Of a DNA stretch of 64,000 nt, positions 34,464-47,016 are shown piece after piece (positions within the stretch are counted from its first letter, which is position 1; each line of letters begins with the position of its first letter). Source of the DNA: Taxillus chinensis (taxonomy: Eukaryota; Streptophyta; Magnoliopsida; Santalales; Loranthaceae); the NCBI GenBank assembly GCA_023512835.1, contig CM042087.1:56430397-56494396 (forward strand). The letters are read 5' to 3'. Below the pieces are notes generated by a model. That model was not told the DNA's origin and made no database searches. It saw nothing but the letters and a program-made list of their open reading frames with translations. Made by a program: the position numbers and the translations under genes.

Positions 34464-35466
34464 TGTAAAGACTCGTATTTGGGTAGTATTGAGAGATAGC
34501 CATTCTATGGGAATGCAATTATCTAGACGGTAGTGTAGCCGTCGACGTGAGCATTTTGATAGTACTTGCGCCCAATTCCGGGTCGGGGCCCCGAGTGGCC
34601 CGATTGTTGACTTTTTAGGGTTTATTAGTTGACTTTATATGTGAGCGATCATTTGAGTGTGATAATATCTTAATAGTATTGTACTCATCATTTCGAGCGT
34701 TTTGACTGTAATTTGACTCAATTTGGAGTTCGGGACCTTGGAGGTCAACTATTGTGTTGTGAGGTCAATGGTTGACTAGGTCAATTATTGATTGGCTTAG
34801 TGGTCAATGATTGGCAAAAATATAAATAGAATGAAAAGTAAGAGCTTTCACTTTACGCTATCACGTTTGTGCGTTTGAGAGAAAGAGAGCTTGGAAACTT
34901 GAAGCCTTGGTGATTTGGGGCGATTTGGGTTCGTGGAGCTCAAAGAATCACTCCAGGTAAGTGTCCTTGAGATTCTTATCTTGATTCTGTCTTTGGTATA
35001 CACGAATTTTTCATGATTTATGTAATTAAGCATGAACCCTAGGTTTTGGGGGAAATCTAATTTTGGGTTAGATCTAATGGTTTAGCATAAGATCTGTGGT
35101 TAAGAACTGATTTATATCAGTTTGGATATGTGTTTCTGTGATCTGGGGTTGTTTAACTGCATATTCCATGAGGGTTGAGAATTCAACCATGAAAAATTTG
35201 GATTTAGATCTAGATTTCAGGAAATCTGCAATTATGTGCGTATTTCTGTCATTACTGTGCAATTTAGAGGCATTTCGGACGCATTTTGAGGTAGATATTG
35301 TAGTCTATTGCGTAAACAGTGTGTTTGGGAGCGTCTGGGGGTCGCTGGGTTGATTCCAGACGAAGAACAGGCAAAAACGACGATGAACAGTACCCTGGGT
35401 GAACTGTTGGGTTGAAAGGTTCGTAGATCTATAGTCGTAGGGTCGAAGGTTCGTAGACCCATAGTT
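34464..35466 (+). mobile_element. Family A LTR, 5' 1.0 kb, truncated duplicate
   Basis: It starts TGTAAAGACTCG and parallels the first kilobase of the complete copy that begins immediately after it at 35467, including a TATA-like ATATAAATAG near 34809. It stops in the TTCGTAG-rich zone. The 3' remainder of this copy is absent on both sides, so it is a head-to-tail partial duplication or a deletion after a second insertion. Confidence 0.8.
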
Positions 35467-36379
35467 TGTAAAGACTCGTATTTGGGTAGTTTTCAGAGAT
35501 AGCCATTCTATGGGAATGTAACTATCTTGACGGTAGTGTAGTCGTCGATATGAGCATTTTGACTGTACTTGGGCCCGATTCCGAGTCGGGGTCCCGTTTG
35601 ACCCGATTGTTGACTTTTGGGGTTTATTGGTTGACTTTGCGTTTGGGTGGTCATTTGGGTGTAATAATATCTGTTTAGTGTTGTGCTCGTCATTTCGAGC
35701 ATTTTGACTGTAGTTTGACTCAATTTAGAGTTCGGGGCCTTGGAGGTCAATTATTGACTGGTCAATGGTTGACTAGGTCAGTTGACTGGCAGAAATATAA
35801 ATAGCAGAAAAAAAAAAGAAGTTTTCACTTTACGTTTCATATTTGTGTGTTTGAGAGAGAGAGCTTGAGAGAGCTTGGAGGCCTTGGCAATTTAGGGCGA
35901 TTTGGGTTCGTGGAGCTCAAAGATTCACTTCAAGTAGGTGTCCTTGAACTTCTTATCTCTCTTGTTTTGGATCTGCACGAATTTATCATGATTTATGAAA
36001 TTGAGCATGAACCCTAGAATTTGGGGAAAACCAATTTTGGGTTAGATCTAATGGTTTAGCATAAGATCTGTGATTAAGAACTGTTTTATATCATTATGGA
36101 TACATGTTTCTGTGATTTTGGGGTTGATTTACTGTGTTTTTCATGAGGGTTGATAAGTCAACCATGGAAATCTGGGTTTAGATCTAGATTTCTGGAAATC
36201 TGGAATTTTATACGTGTTTCTGTTGTTTCTGCGCGATTTAGAGGCGTTCTGGACGCGTTTTGAGGTAAATATTGTAGTTTGTTGCGAAACAGGGGTGTTA
36301 GTGAGCGTCTGGGAGTTTCTGGGCGCGTTCCAGATGAAGAACAAGCAAAAACGACGATGAACAGTACCCTGGGCGCGTT

Positions 36380-36625
36380 CCTGGGTCGAACTAACGAAGA
36401 CCCGAAGTTCGTAGCCTCGTAGTTCGTAAACCCGTAGTTCGTAGCCTCGTAGACTCGTAGTTCGTAGTCGAAGGGTCGAAGTTCGTAGCCTCGTAGGTCG
36501 AAGGTCGTAGCCTCGCTTCGAGTCTTCGAGGCGTGCTGCAGCTCCGCGCTCCGCAGCTACGAGTCGCCGTTCCGCAGCTACGACTTGCAGGTTCTGAGCT
36601 ACGAGTCGCAGCTCCTGCAGTGTAA
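36380..36625. repeat. Degenerate short tandem repeats in the LTR
   Basis: Many copies of TTCGTAG/CCTCGTAG, followed by AGCTACGAGTCG units. The same zone occurs in the minus-strand copies at 2006-2200 and 17430-17630, so it belongs to family A. Translations of it give artefactual Arg/Thr/Ser-rich ORFs. Confidence 0.75.
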
Positions 36626-37702
36626 CTGGACACTGTACAGCACTGGACGGGACCTATTTACATTGCAACCTATACCTATCTGCACATTTAAGTATTATAC
36701 TTAAATTACAATATAAATAACGAAATACCCCCCATTTAGATTCAAAGAAAAATACTAGAAAAATTAATTCTCACTCTTTCAAAATGTGAAAATTGGGATT
36801 TAGTGTAAAATCTCGGAAAAACCCAAAAGTTCGTAGTGGTGAATTTTTGGAAAGTGGGGTTAGACATCTCATAAAAATCCCCAAAAATCAGATTATCTTA
36901 TTTATGATATGGGAACCCAATGCCGGGACTTTTGATTTCAAGAAAACAGCTACTATGGGTACTTCCTTCATAAATCAATGATTGAGAATTTACTTGTGAA
37001 GACTGGCTACAGTTCTAAGGGAAATGTTGAGAATGACATGCCATACTAATGTTAGTATGTTGGTGTGAGGTATTGGGGCTTGGACTCCGTGACTTGTTTG
37101 GGTTCTCACCGTGATGCACCGATGATGCTATATGGTTGACGTGGCAGGGATATGCACCGATGGCAGGCCTGTGTGGCGACTATGGCCGGGCATATTGCGC
37201 TGTGGACAGGCTAAGGCCTGAGTTGAGCCGTTGAGCTCGTGGAGCTAGGGCTGAGTGCCCTGAGCTGGGATCCCATGGAGGATCGTGGACAAGTTGTCCT
37301 GTGTGAGCAGGCTGAGTCTTGATGTTTGTTTGCAGGCTGAGTCCTGATGATTGTGCACACTACACGGTGCACGAGTACACTGAGCATATAGTATAGACTT
37401 ATATGTGTTGCATGATATGGAGTGTTGGGGTCACCTACTGAGCTTGTCGCTCACCCCTACTTGTTGTTTACCCTTTTCAGGTGTGACCCGAGACTAGTGG
37501 AGGACTTTCTTCCAGGAGGACGCCCACTACTCTGATGTATGATACAGTTATATTTTGTATTGTTTTATGTGATATCCCGGACATGGGTCCGTGGACAGTT
37601 GTATTTGCATACTGTATGATGTGATATCTGTATAATTGTTTGACTCATTGTATGCATGATGATGTATGGAAAAGTACAGGATTACCCTTGATGTATGACT
37701 AT

Positions 37703-38114
37703 TGTCACGGGGTCAGATTTCCTGCGCCTCTCAACCCCTTGCGGCACTTAGCTTCTCTATCCACGGTCCGCTAAGTTTAGCCTTTGAGGGTTGAAGCGCA
37801 CGTAGACCGGTTTCGCCCGCCACCGGGCTCATCGGGAGAATGGCTCCGGTTCCCGACCGGTTTGTGTAAGGATGGCCAAATCCCTTCTTCAACGTCAAGT
37901 CCTCGACTAGCGGCGTGCTCCCCGCATTCAACCGGGTCGGCACGTCCGAACTCCGAAGGGGTTCCATCCGTTCTCCTCCACGAACCGCTGGAACCTTCTC
38001 GCCGCGCACCATCTACGCTTCAACCAACCCCTCTCCTTTACGTAGCACGAATCCATTCCTGAATCGTGCCACTAAGAAACGTCCCGCCAGCACCACGCTG
38101 CTCGGGTCGTGACA
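37703..38114. mobile_element. 412-bp GC-rich insertion (small solo LTR or TRIM-like)
   Basis: It begins TGTCACGGGG and ends GTCGTGACA and is flanked by CTAT on both sides (ACTAT if the last A is counted as target). The tandem copy of the host at about 38626-38650 lacks it and shows the empty site GACTGTACAGGG, proving that it is an insertion. It is much more GC-rich than its host. The ORFs on both strands have no recognised domain. Confidence 0.8.
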
Positions 38115-38241
38115 CTATACAGGGTTACATGATTGAGACAGCACCCGTGGTGTAATCTCTATTGGTGCTAGTCACCAACCCCTTGACCTTCCGGGTGCAG
38201 GCAAGGGAAAGTCATGTTCCCTGGAATTTGGGGGCGTGACA

Positions 38242-38880
38242 CCCAATTTCTGAAAACAACAGAACTAGGAATGCGACTTCCCTACGCCCACACTACAGGG
38301 GGTTGAGGGGTTGGTGACTGATCTAATCCTATACAATACTACAAGAGGTGTGGAGTTTTGGGGTCACCTACTAAGCTTGTCACTCACCCCTACTTGTTGT
38401 TTACCTTTTTCAGGTGTGACCTAAGACTAATGGACTTTCTTCCAGGAGGATGTGCCCACTACTCTGATATATGATACAATACTATATTCCGTATTGTTTC
38501 ATAGTGTATCCTGGATATGGGTCCGTGGACAGTTGTATTTACATACTGTTTGTGATGTGATGTCTATATGACTGGTTGACTTATTGTATGCATGATGATA
38601 TATGGGAGAGTACAGGATTACCCTTGATGTATGACTGTACAGGGTTGCATGATTGAGACAGCACCCGTGGTATAATCTCTATTGGTGCTAGTCACCAACC
38701 CCTTGACCTTCCGGGTGCGGGCAAGGGAAAGTCATGTTCCCTGGAATTTGGGGGCGTGACACCCAATTTCTGAAAACAACAGAACTAGGAATGCGACTTC
38801 CCTACGCCCACACTACAGGGGGCTGAGGGGTTGGTGACTGATCTAATCCTATAGAATACTACAAGAGGTGTAGAATTGTA
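38242..38880. repeat. 521-bp tandem duplication spanning an LTR end
   Basis: The last 408 bp or so of the family A LTR plus about 110 bp of family B flank are repeated head to tail: LTR ends at 38241 and again at 38762, each followed by CCCAATTTCTGAAAACAACA. The second copy lacks the 412-bp insertion, so the duplication came first. Confidence 0.88.
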
Positions 38881-40294
38881 CCCTCCAATGAATTAAATTA
38901 AAAAAAAAATGACAACGAAATCAATTCTCATAGATGTCCAGCACACAAAATAACTCACTTATATGTTAAACCAATAAAGTTCATACAACTGCCACGGACA
39001 TAAGTTCGGAAAATAAAATTAATAAACAGCAAAATGAATAGCCAAAAGAATGAATCATACACCAAGGATGTCCTGCCTGCTCCGCTATGGCTCCACCAAC
39101 TACTCCCTACAACTTATAGAAAATAGAAATAAAGTAGGGTGAGCACAAATACCCAGTAGGTAATCTCCAACTCCACTATTCTATGAGACCGTAAGTCTAC
39201 ATGAATGGTGTATGCTTGTGCTAGTGCAGTGTTATTAAAATCTCAAAGCAAACATCACATCTCATTTCAGTCATTAATAGTTCGCTCTGGGAATCCCACT
39301 ATCCTCGAAATTCTCGTTACCCGCACCAAAAATCTCAATCGCCACCAGGCAGCCATATGTGGGACCCACAGTGCCCCTCACGACAACCCGCCACATATGG
39401 AACCTGGATTAACCAGCCACACAGGGGATCCGCGGCCTCTTGCCAACCCTATGTGGGATCCGCGGTTAATCCAACTAATTCAATCACAAAATACACACGC
39501 AATTAACAAACAGCATTTCCAATAATCAGTACCCAGTGCAACAATTATACAAACAATTAGAATATCCATCCAACATTAACATATCACAATGACAAATTGA
39601 ATATATATATATATAGGTATATATATACATACATTTATATGTTTTCATCAAACAATTGATAATTTAAATGACAAATTATTGACATCAAACTACAATTAAT
39701 ACCTTACCTTATTAAACTATAACATCAGGCGAACACCATTTTATTTTATTTATTTATTTATTTATTTTATTATACTACTTATTTATCCGATAGTAGTAGA
39801 TTTTATTTATTTATTCATCCATTTATTTATTTTTATTATTATTTTCTTTTAAAACAATTGGAGAAGGACCAGGCCAGTTGGATCGACCCAAACACACCAG
39901 CCCGTTAGGGCTGATGTTGACTCACAGGACGCAGGACGCCACCCCGTCCCTTCTTTCCCCTCTCGCTGGCGCGCAGGCACGCGGCAACCATGGAGGCCAA
40001 ATGTCGTCACTCGTCCTCTCTCTCTTTCTCTCGCCGGCACGCAGCGATCCGTCGTTCTCTTCTCTCTCCCTGGAACGCCGCGATCATGCCGTCCTCTTCT
40101 CTCTCTCTCACTGGCGTGCAGCAACCACGCCACGCCGTCCTCTTCCCTCTCTCGCCGCCAGCGCATGATAGGCGGTGGCAACCCAGACGCAGCCGCCGCT
40201 GCTCCGATCCTCCCATGCTGGCGTGCGGCGTGCGTTCGATCCTCAAGGACGACAGCAACACCATCGTTCTCTCCACGCCCAAACCAAAATATCG

Positions 40295-40329
<35 letters not shown>

Positions 40330-40786
40330 TAAATATAAATACTCATATATGTATATACATATAAATGAATAAGTTCAACACGACCTCTTTAAAATCTGCG
40401 TTCATACAATGATGGAATCGAAGAATCACCTACCTGGATTCAAACTCGGAAGTTGGAGAACACGATGGCTTCAATCCACAGTTCCTCCCTTGCCAAACTC
40501 TAAGCAATACACACAACGTCTCGTAGGGTTTCACCTTAGGTCTCTCCTTTTTATGATACTTTATATCTATACCTATATATTTGATTTAATAATAATAATA
40601 ATAAAAATGATTATAATCATAGCAAGTAACCTTATAGTAATTATAGCAATAGTAATTATAATAACTCAAAATATAATAACTATATTAATAATTATAATAG
40701 CATAATAATAGAAATCATAATGAACTTAAAATATTAAAATTATCGTAATAATAATAATAACTTAAACACAAGTACGAGTCTTTACA

Positions 40787-42340
40787 TATATCAGATCAAA
40801 ACAATCAGATAGTCCATATTAGCATGCAATCGATACTATAGCTTCCCCTCATTCATTAACATAGACAAGCCTATCTCATAGATTGCCATATGTGGGAACA
40901 CAACACTAGGGCAGCCATATATGGGACCTCAACATTATCAACTAGCCATATAGAGGACCTCGACTTCCAGCTGACCTATATGGGACTTCGGTTGACCAAC
41001 AAATTCTTAAGTGCAATTATACCACAAAAACATCGCAAAAAATCATGCGTCATGTTATACCGCACTCTAACAATCCCAAACAAGCAAACAATATTTTGTC
41101 ATACCCGAAAAAGCTCAAAACAATGCCGTTTCATAATCCTTTTAGTTCCAAATGCGTCAAATGCATAATTATCTTCTCGAAAACAATAATTCTACAACAT
41201 GTGCACCAGCGGAACTATAGAAATTGGGAAAGAAGCAATTCAATGACATCAAATATATGGAAAATATATCAATTAATTATTTACAAACTTCCCATTATGG
41301 AACTCGCCCTTCTCCATCAAAGCATCCACATACATCTATAATTAAAAAAGAAAAGAAAATTAGCAATGCTTAGGGAATAATACATCTTACTTGTTCATAT
41401 TATTTCAATCAATTATCCTGATTGATTTAATTTGGGCATTGCGGAAAATCAAGTATTCTGCTTTATAATGTTTTATTGTTGAATAAGAAATCTTATTTAC
41501 CTATTTTATTTCATTCTGAATTAAGGAATTAAAATTGCCTTTTAAAAAACTAGCCCACTCCGCATATAAATAGCCAATCCATGAATAATTTAAGGAGATC
41601 ACTGGCTGGGCAATCTTTTGAGCGAAAATACAACTTCTGAAAGGGAAAAACACTTTTAAGGGCAAGCTAGGAGCTTTTGAAGGAAAACCTCATAAAGAAT
41701 GAATCAAGAATGTCAACAAAAACATTCAAGCTTTTTTTCTTTTACTATTTTTTTAAAGTATCTAAGCATCTCACTTTTCTATTAATTTTAAAAACAACGC
41801 ATTTTATGTTTTTTTTAAATAAAAATAAACATAAACCAACTCTTTTCGAGAAAAATAAAGGGTTTTGGCGACCCTGGGATTAAGCCCTTGATGTTTATAC
41901 CCTCGCTACTCAGGCTAATATTAATTGCGGTAATATTTTTATGCTTTAATTAAAATTTCTCTTTTATTTTGTTTTCACAAAAAGGTAATTCCTTTTACTT
42001 TTTTTTTTAAAATAGAAATATTATCACATAGCTTAGACTCTACATTCTTTTTCAAAAATTAGAAAGTCCCTGTTATTTATTTTAATTATTTTTTTTATTT
42101 TCTAATTAAGGCTTGGATCTTAAGATCTCCCTTCACCTTAAAATATAAAATATAAAAAATGACTTTCTTAATAAAACAAGCATATGCAAACACCCATAGA
42201 TCAAAACTAGATACAAATAATGAGTGCTATGATAGTGCATGAATTTTCTTCCTTCCCCACACGTAATTGACTCCCGTGCATAAATTTCTAAAACCGTTGA
42301 CCTTTTTTTTAAGTATCCAATCATACTTCTAATTTTGTTT
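40787..42340. other. Family E LTR continuation, then AT-rich DNA
   Basis: The first 500 bp or so are read as the rest of the outer LTR. Beyond about 41340 the DNA is AT-rich with no recognised gene or terminus. Confidence 0.4.
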
Positions 42341-42960
42341 TGTTAGGATCGAGCCAAGGCGCAGGCCCGCCTACATGTCACAATACTGTCCGCTTTGAGC
42401 TTGCCACATCGACCCGCACGGCTTTAAAAAGCGTTGTGACATTTTCCAGGCCTGCTCCATTATATTAACTCCTTAGCTTCTCCCACTTTCTTCCATGTGG
42501 GACAAGGTACCCTAATACGTCACTCGATCACACTATGCCAAGAATACTTTTGATATCATAGAACACCTTTTCGGGAGACAATCAGGCTTCGATACCACTT
42601 GTTAGGATCGGATCAAGGCACAGACCCGCATGTATGTCATAATACTGTCCCTGAGCTGCCACCATGTGGGACCGTCATGGAATTTTCCTTGCAGCTTTGT
42701 CAAAAGGGAACCAGTACAGTATTGGGACTTTATAAAATTGTGGAAAAGGCAACAGCGGGACTAAAATCACTTTAAACGGAGGATTAAAATAATTCTAAGA
42801 GATTTTATTTTATTTTCAGCCATTGAAATTCTCTTTTTCAAAATACTGTCTGCTTTTTGCTCGCCACATCAATCTGCACGGTTTTAAAACGTATTATTCC
42901 ATTTTTCACCTGCTCCACTGTATTAATTCTTTGGCTTCCCCCACTTCCTTTTAACTTTAC
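42341..42960 (-). mobile_element. TRIM retrotransposon, minus strand, rearranged
   Basis: On the plus strand TGTTAGGATCG (42341) opens one LTR, ending near CCATGTGGGACAA (42493-42505). A short internal part ends GATACCACT (primer-binding site complement, about 42590-42599), followed by a second LTR from TGTTAGGATCGG at 42600. That LTR is interrupted at 42650-42841 and decays after about 42960. The sequence is homologous to the TRIMs at 309 and 56686. Confidence 0.75.
42650..42841. mobile_element. 192-bp insertion in a TRIM LTR with 9-bp direct flanks
   Basis: AATACTGTC occurs at 42641-42649 and again at 42842-42850, where the LTR resumes. A 9-bp duplication would suit a Mutator-like element, but no terminal inverted repeat is visible, so the origin is open. 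Confidence 0.5.
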
Positions 42961-44421
42961 TTACTTTCTTCCTACGTGTAATATAATTTTCCAATGAATA
43001 CCTTCTCTACTCCAAACTCATCGACAAAAGATATGAGGACCATGCTACCGCTCTCGCTCAGTTGAACAGTAATTTCGGATTCCAGAGCCTCATCACAAGA
43101 CGATAGGGATTTTGCTAAGGCTTTTGTTGTTGTATCTACCAGTTTTGAAGTTCTGGACATTGTCTGAGATTTCAAGGCCAGCGTCTCCGACGTCAAAGGT
43201 TCTCTAGCCTTACTGACTGATAATTCAAAAAGGGGGGAGATCGAGACCTAATAGATACGTTGAGAGGTACTTGAATTAGTTTAGTTGCGGAACTTCGCTA
43301 TGAGTTGCCCGAGTTCGGGACAAATGTCAAGTCACTGATCTTGCAACTACTAATATGAATAGGCAACGTACTTCCCTTGCCATCACTTCACTGACCTCCT
43401 CTCACTCGCTAATTGCCAGGGCATGTAAATTTTTTATATAATGTTTGGCATATGAAATAACGTAAAACAATACCTAATTGGCTCAGTAGCATATTAAATT
43501 AAAACATTGGAGTCATTGTTATTTCATACATTTATCAAAAATCATTTAATTCTTTTCTTTCCTTGAATTATTTTCTAACATATATAATAAGCTTTGTAAT
43601 TTATAGTAAACACAATTTATTTTGTTTACATTACAATATTATATTTCCATTTTTTTCCAAATATAATATATCTATTATTTTTTAAATAAAATTATTTAAT
43701 TGTAAGAATTTTATATAAGATCAAACAATGATATTTTAGAAAAAATAAATATATTTTCGATCATATATATACACCAAACCGTTTTAATGTTGCACAATTT
43801 ATCATTATCTAATACGAGTAATTACTTGGACATCATACTAAATTTATAATATTATCATATGATTATAAATTTACCAGACAACATGAAATGGGTTAGAACT
43901 ATCTTTTTATATAATTTTGTAGTCCTCGCTTCTACTACACATTATGTATAGTTTTCAATCGAGATGGACATATTATTCTCTACATCCACCTTTTTTAAAA
44001 TCTATTTTCAGTTGATTGATATTTTTGGTTGCGTGAAATATGAGTTTATATCCAAAGTTGATGCAATTTATTGTTGTTCGCAGCATTACTCCAGCGACTG
44101 ATGATCAGGGTGACCCTCATCCGGAGGGTGTTCATTTGGTTCTGCCAAGGATTTAGAAACTCCTACAAGAAACCATAAAGGATCTCAAATGCAAATTATA
44201 AAGCATGCGTTTGTCGGTGTTTTGTTTTTTGTTTTAAATTTTTTTTTTGTGGGGGTTGGATGAAACATAAAATAATGACCCCTGTTAGATGAACCTAACA
44301 CCATACTTCCACATTGCCGTCAGAGTTATAGTCCTACCCAACTCACTTGCCATAACTTATGGCTTCCCAAAACTTATTACCCCCCTCCGCCCCTAACACC
44401 CCGACTCATCTAATTATATGA

Positions 44422-44457
<36 letters not shown>

Positions 44458-45379
44458 AAGAAAGAGCCCTTAGACCTTAAAGTTGGCAATCTTCAACAAT
44501 AAATGTGAATTGGTAGTTTTTAGCTGAGACGTATAAGAAAACAAACGTTTACTGTTTTTATTATTTCTCTAATGTACGTTGAGTATTTATTTCTAAGGTC
44601 AAAGGTTTTTCCGATTGGTGGACCCAATACGTGCGTGAAGGGGCTGATGTATTTTGATTGAAATGGGGCTGGCATGTGAAGCCGACCTTTTTTTTCATTT
44701 TATTTATTCTTTATAGGTTTATTCGAGTTCGTTATTTTAAAAAAAAACACACATATATTAATTAAAAGCAATGTACCATGCCTGCCTTTATACATTTTCC
44801 GAATGTTGGTACGGAAAGCAATCGGAGTTGAACAGTGTAGAATAATACGGTAACTAATTATCAACATGGTATGGTCGTATATGATTTTTGGATAAGAATA
44901 ATATTTATTAATATTATTATTATTATTATTCTTTCGCGCATCAGGATTTTAACATTCTAATAAATGTTTTGAATATCCATATATTATAAATATGCATGGC
45001 GAAAAGAAGAGGAAATAAATAAAGATATAGAAAGAAGAGGGATCGGTGGTGATATTTATGTCAAATTCCAGGAATCAAGAGCATATATATTAGAATATTA
45101 AGATCATGCGTGTGGGTGCCCTTAGCTTCTCATTTTGTCCACCCTCAGTTGGAGAATTTCCGCCAGTAAACTGATTCTCCAATTCCTTCGGACAAAAGGA
45201 AATTTGACTTCTTTTGTTTCTTTTTAAATCTGAATGGTTGCAAGAAGAAAATATTGTACAAAGTTTACAAGTTGAACTATCCATTTCTTACTAATCTTTT
45301 TTATGCGTCAAACGTAATTTAATAGTGAATACAATGTGCTAACTAAAACATGTGTGTGTATAGAGAAAGAGGGGGGGGG

Positions 45380-45476
<97 letters not shown>

Positions 45477-46024
45477 TACCTATTTTTTGGAATAATATAG
45501 CACACACACTATTACTTAAGAAAAAAAACAAACTTGTGTTGATGATGAATGAACATGTTTGCAGTTGAAAAAATGAGTTGTTATGCTAAATGTACGGTAT
45601 TAAATTGATTCATTTTTCATTGATAAATACAAATTAATATGAATGATATATAATAAATTAAATGAACTAATTAATAAACACTCCAAATAATATTCAAATT
45701 TAATATCTTCCAATATTCTTGTCTCATCAATCATATTCCTCCATTTATATTATAGCATCAAACATAAAGAAATAATTATAATTTAAAGTTTAAGCAAGTA
45801 TTAATATGTGATAGAGACAATAATATAAATAAGTATTCTGATATTGGGTGTTTTTATGAAAATTTAATAGATATCAACCTTTATAAAATCAATAATTAAA
45901 TGAAGTATTTATAAAGTAAATATATATGTTACTATTAATTATATTATGTAAAATATTTCCTTTTCTATACTAATATAAAAGATTTGGCCTCCCTTTCATA
46001 TGTTTTTATTGATTTCAATTCACA

Positions 46025-46084
<60 letters not shown>

Positions 46085-46968
46085 GCCTGTAATTACTTTA
46101 ATATAAGAAATAAGAAAACATTTTTAGTCATAACTTTTTGGTCTCCGCAATGTCCTGGGTGACAAGTAATTTATAAAATACGAAAAAAACTACAATTACT
46201 CAACGTTTCAAATTTAATATGTTTGGTATATATTATTACTCGTACTAATTAATTAACATTATAAAATATAAGATTTGAAAGTGCCTGAAATACAAACAAG
46301 CAAAAATGATATTATATTTTATTTTAATAAAAATATCAATACTCAATTTAACATAAATTTTTTCTAATTAAATAATTGTCATTAGATAATTTTCATTGTA
46401 TTATGAAGAAAAAGGCAAAGAAGAACAAAGAAGATGAGAGTGCATGCCTTGTATGCCAAGGCTTTGAACATGCTATACGGATTGAATGGTAATATAATGA
46501 AAAGAAAAAAAACGTGATTTTTGAGAAACATATAAAATAAAAATAACTTTTTGTTTTTATTTAATATTGTAAGAAAAGTATTTATTTAATACGATAGAGA
46601 GCTACTGTAGTCTGTCTGTATGCTATAGCCCAAACAAAGAGACATCAGACATGAGATTAAAAGGTTGAAGAATGTCGAGGCGCCTAAGAGCAATCATGGT
46701 GGGCATCTGTTGTTGGACAGACAGACATCATGTACACCCGTCTCATCATTCTCGCGTTTTGACTCCAATGCCGATCCCCATACTCTCTTACAACTCACAG
46801 ATTGCCGTAAAACGTGAACCCAGCCCCATCATTTAACCACACTTATTGCTTTTTGGGAATTGGGAGCATTTTATAATTTTTAGTTTTATTAATTTGTTTT
46901 GTTTTGTTTTTTTATTTGTTTCCCAACTCTAACTCTAGGTAGGTGTGTTCTGTTAGTACGGCTCGGAC

Positions 46969-47016
<48 letters not shown>

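Larger units (their letters stand above)
35467..38241 (+). mobile_element. Family A LTR, complete, with a 412-bp insert
   Basis: It starts TGTAAAGACTCG and ends GGGGGCGTGACA. Outer flanks CCTAA (34459-34463, before the partial duplicate) and CCCAA (38242-38246) match at four of five bases. A TATA-like ATATAAATAG is near 35792. A degenerate zone at 36380-36620 is packed with TTCGTAG and CTACGAGTCGCAG-type short repeats. Without the insert it is about 2.36 kb. Confidence 0.82.
34450..40786 (-). mobile_element. Solo LTR (family B, TSD TATAT) containing further insertions
   Basis: Plus-strand start TGTCACACCCC at 34450 and end GAGTCTTTACA at 40786, flanked by identical TATAT at 34445-34449 and 40787-40791. 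About 2 kb belongs to the LTR proper: 34450-34463, then 38242 on. A family A LTR inserted near its start and a 521-bp tandem duplication occurred afterwards. The GC-rich block at 39870-40290, with overlapping ORFs on both strands, is part of this LTR. It also holds (TTTA)n at 39737-39840 and (TA)n at 40297-40326. Confidence 0.8.

Noticed and set aside
37731..38112. ORFs of 65-93 aa in the 412-bp insertion
   Set aside because: Several overlapping frames on both strands in a GC-rich mobile sequence. No motif supports a protein.
39849..40364. Overlapping ORFs of 107-165 aa on both strands in a GC-rich block
   Set aside because: They lie inside the family B LTR, overlap in several frames, and are driven by (TA)n and CT-rich composition. 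No domain was recognised.
42972..43196. 74-aa minus-strand ORF with Ser/Thr-rich sequence
   Set aside because: Looks weakly protein-like, but no family match and no adjoining exons were found. Left as intergenic.
45308..45568. Ser/Leu or Arg/Glu repeat ORFs
   Set aside because: Direct translation of the (GA)n microsatellite.
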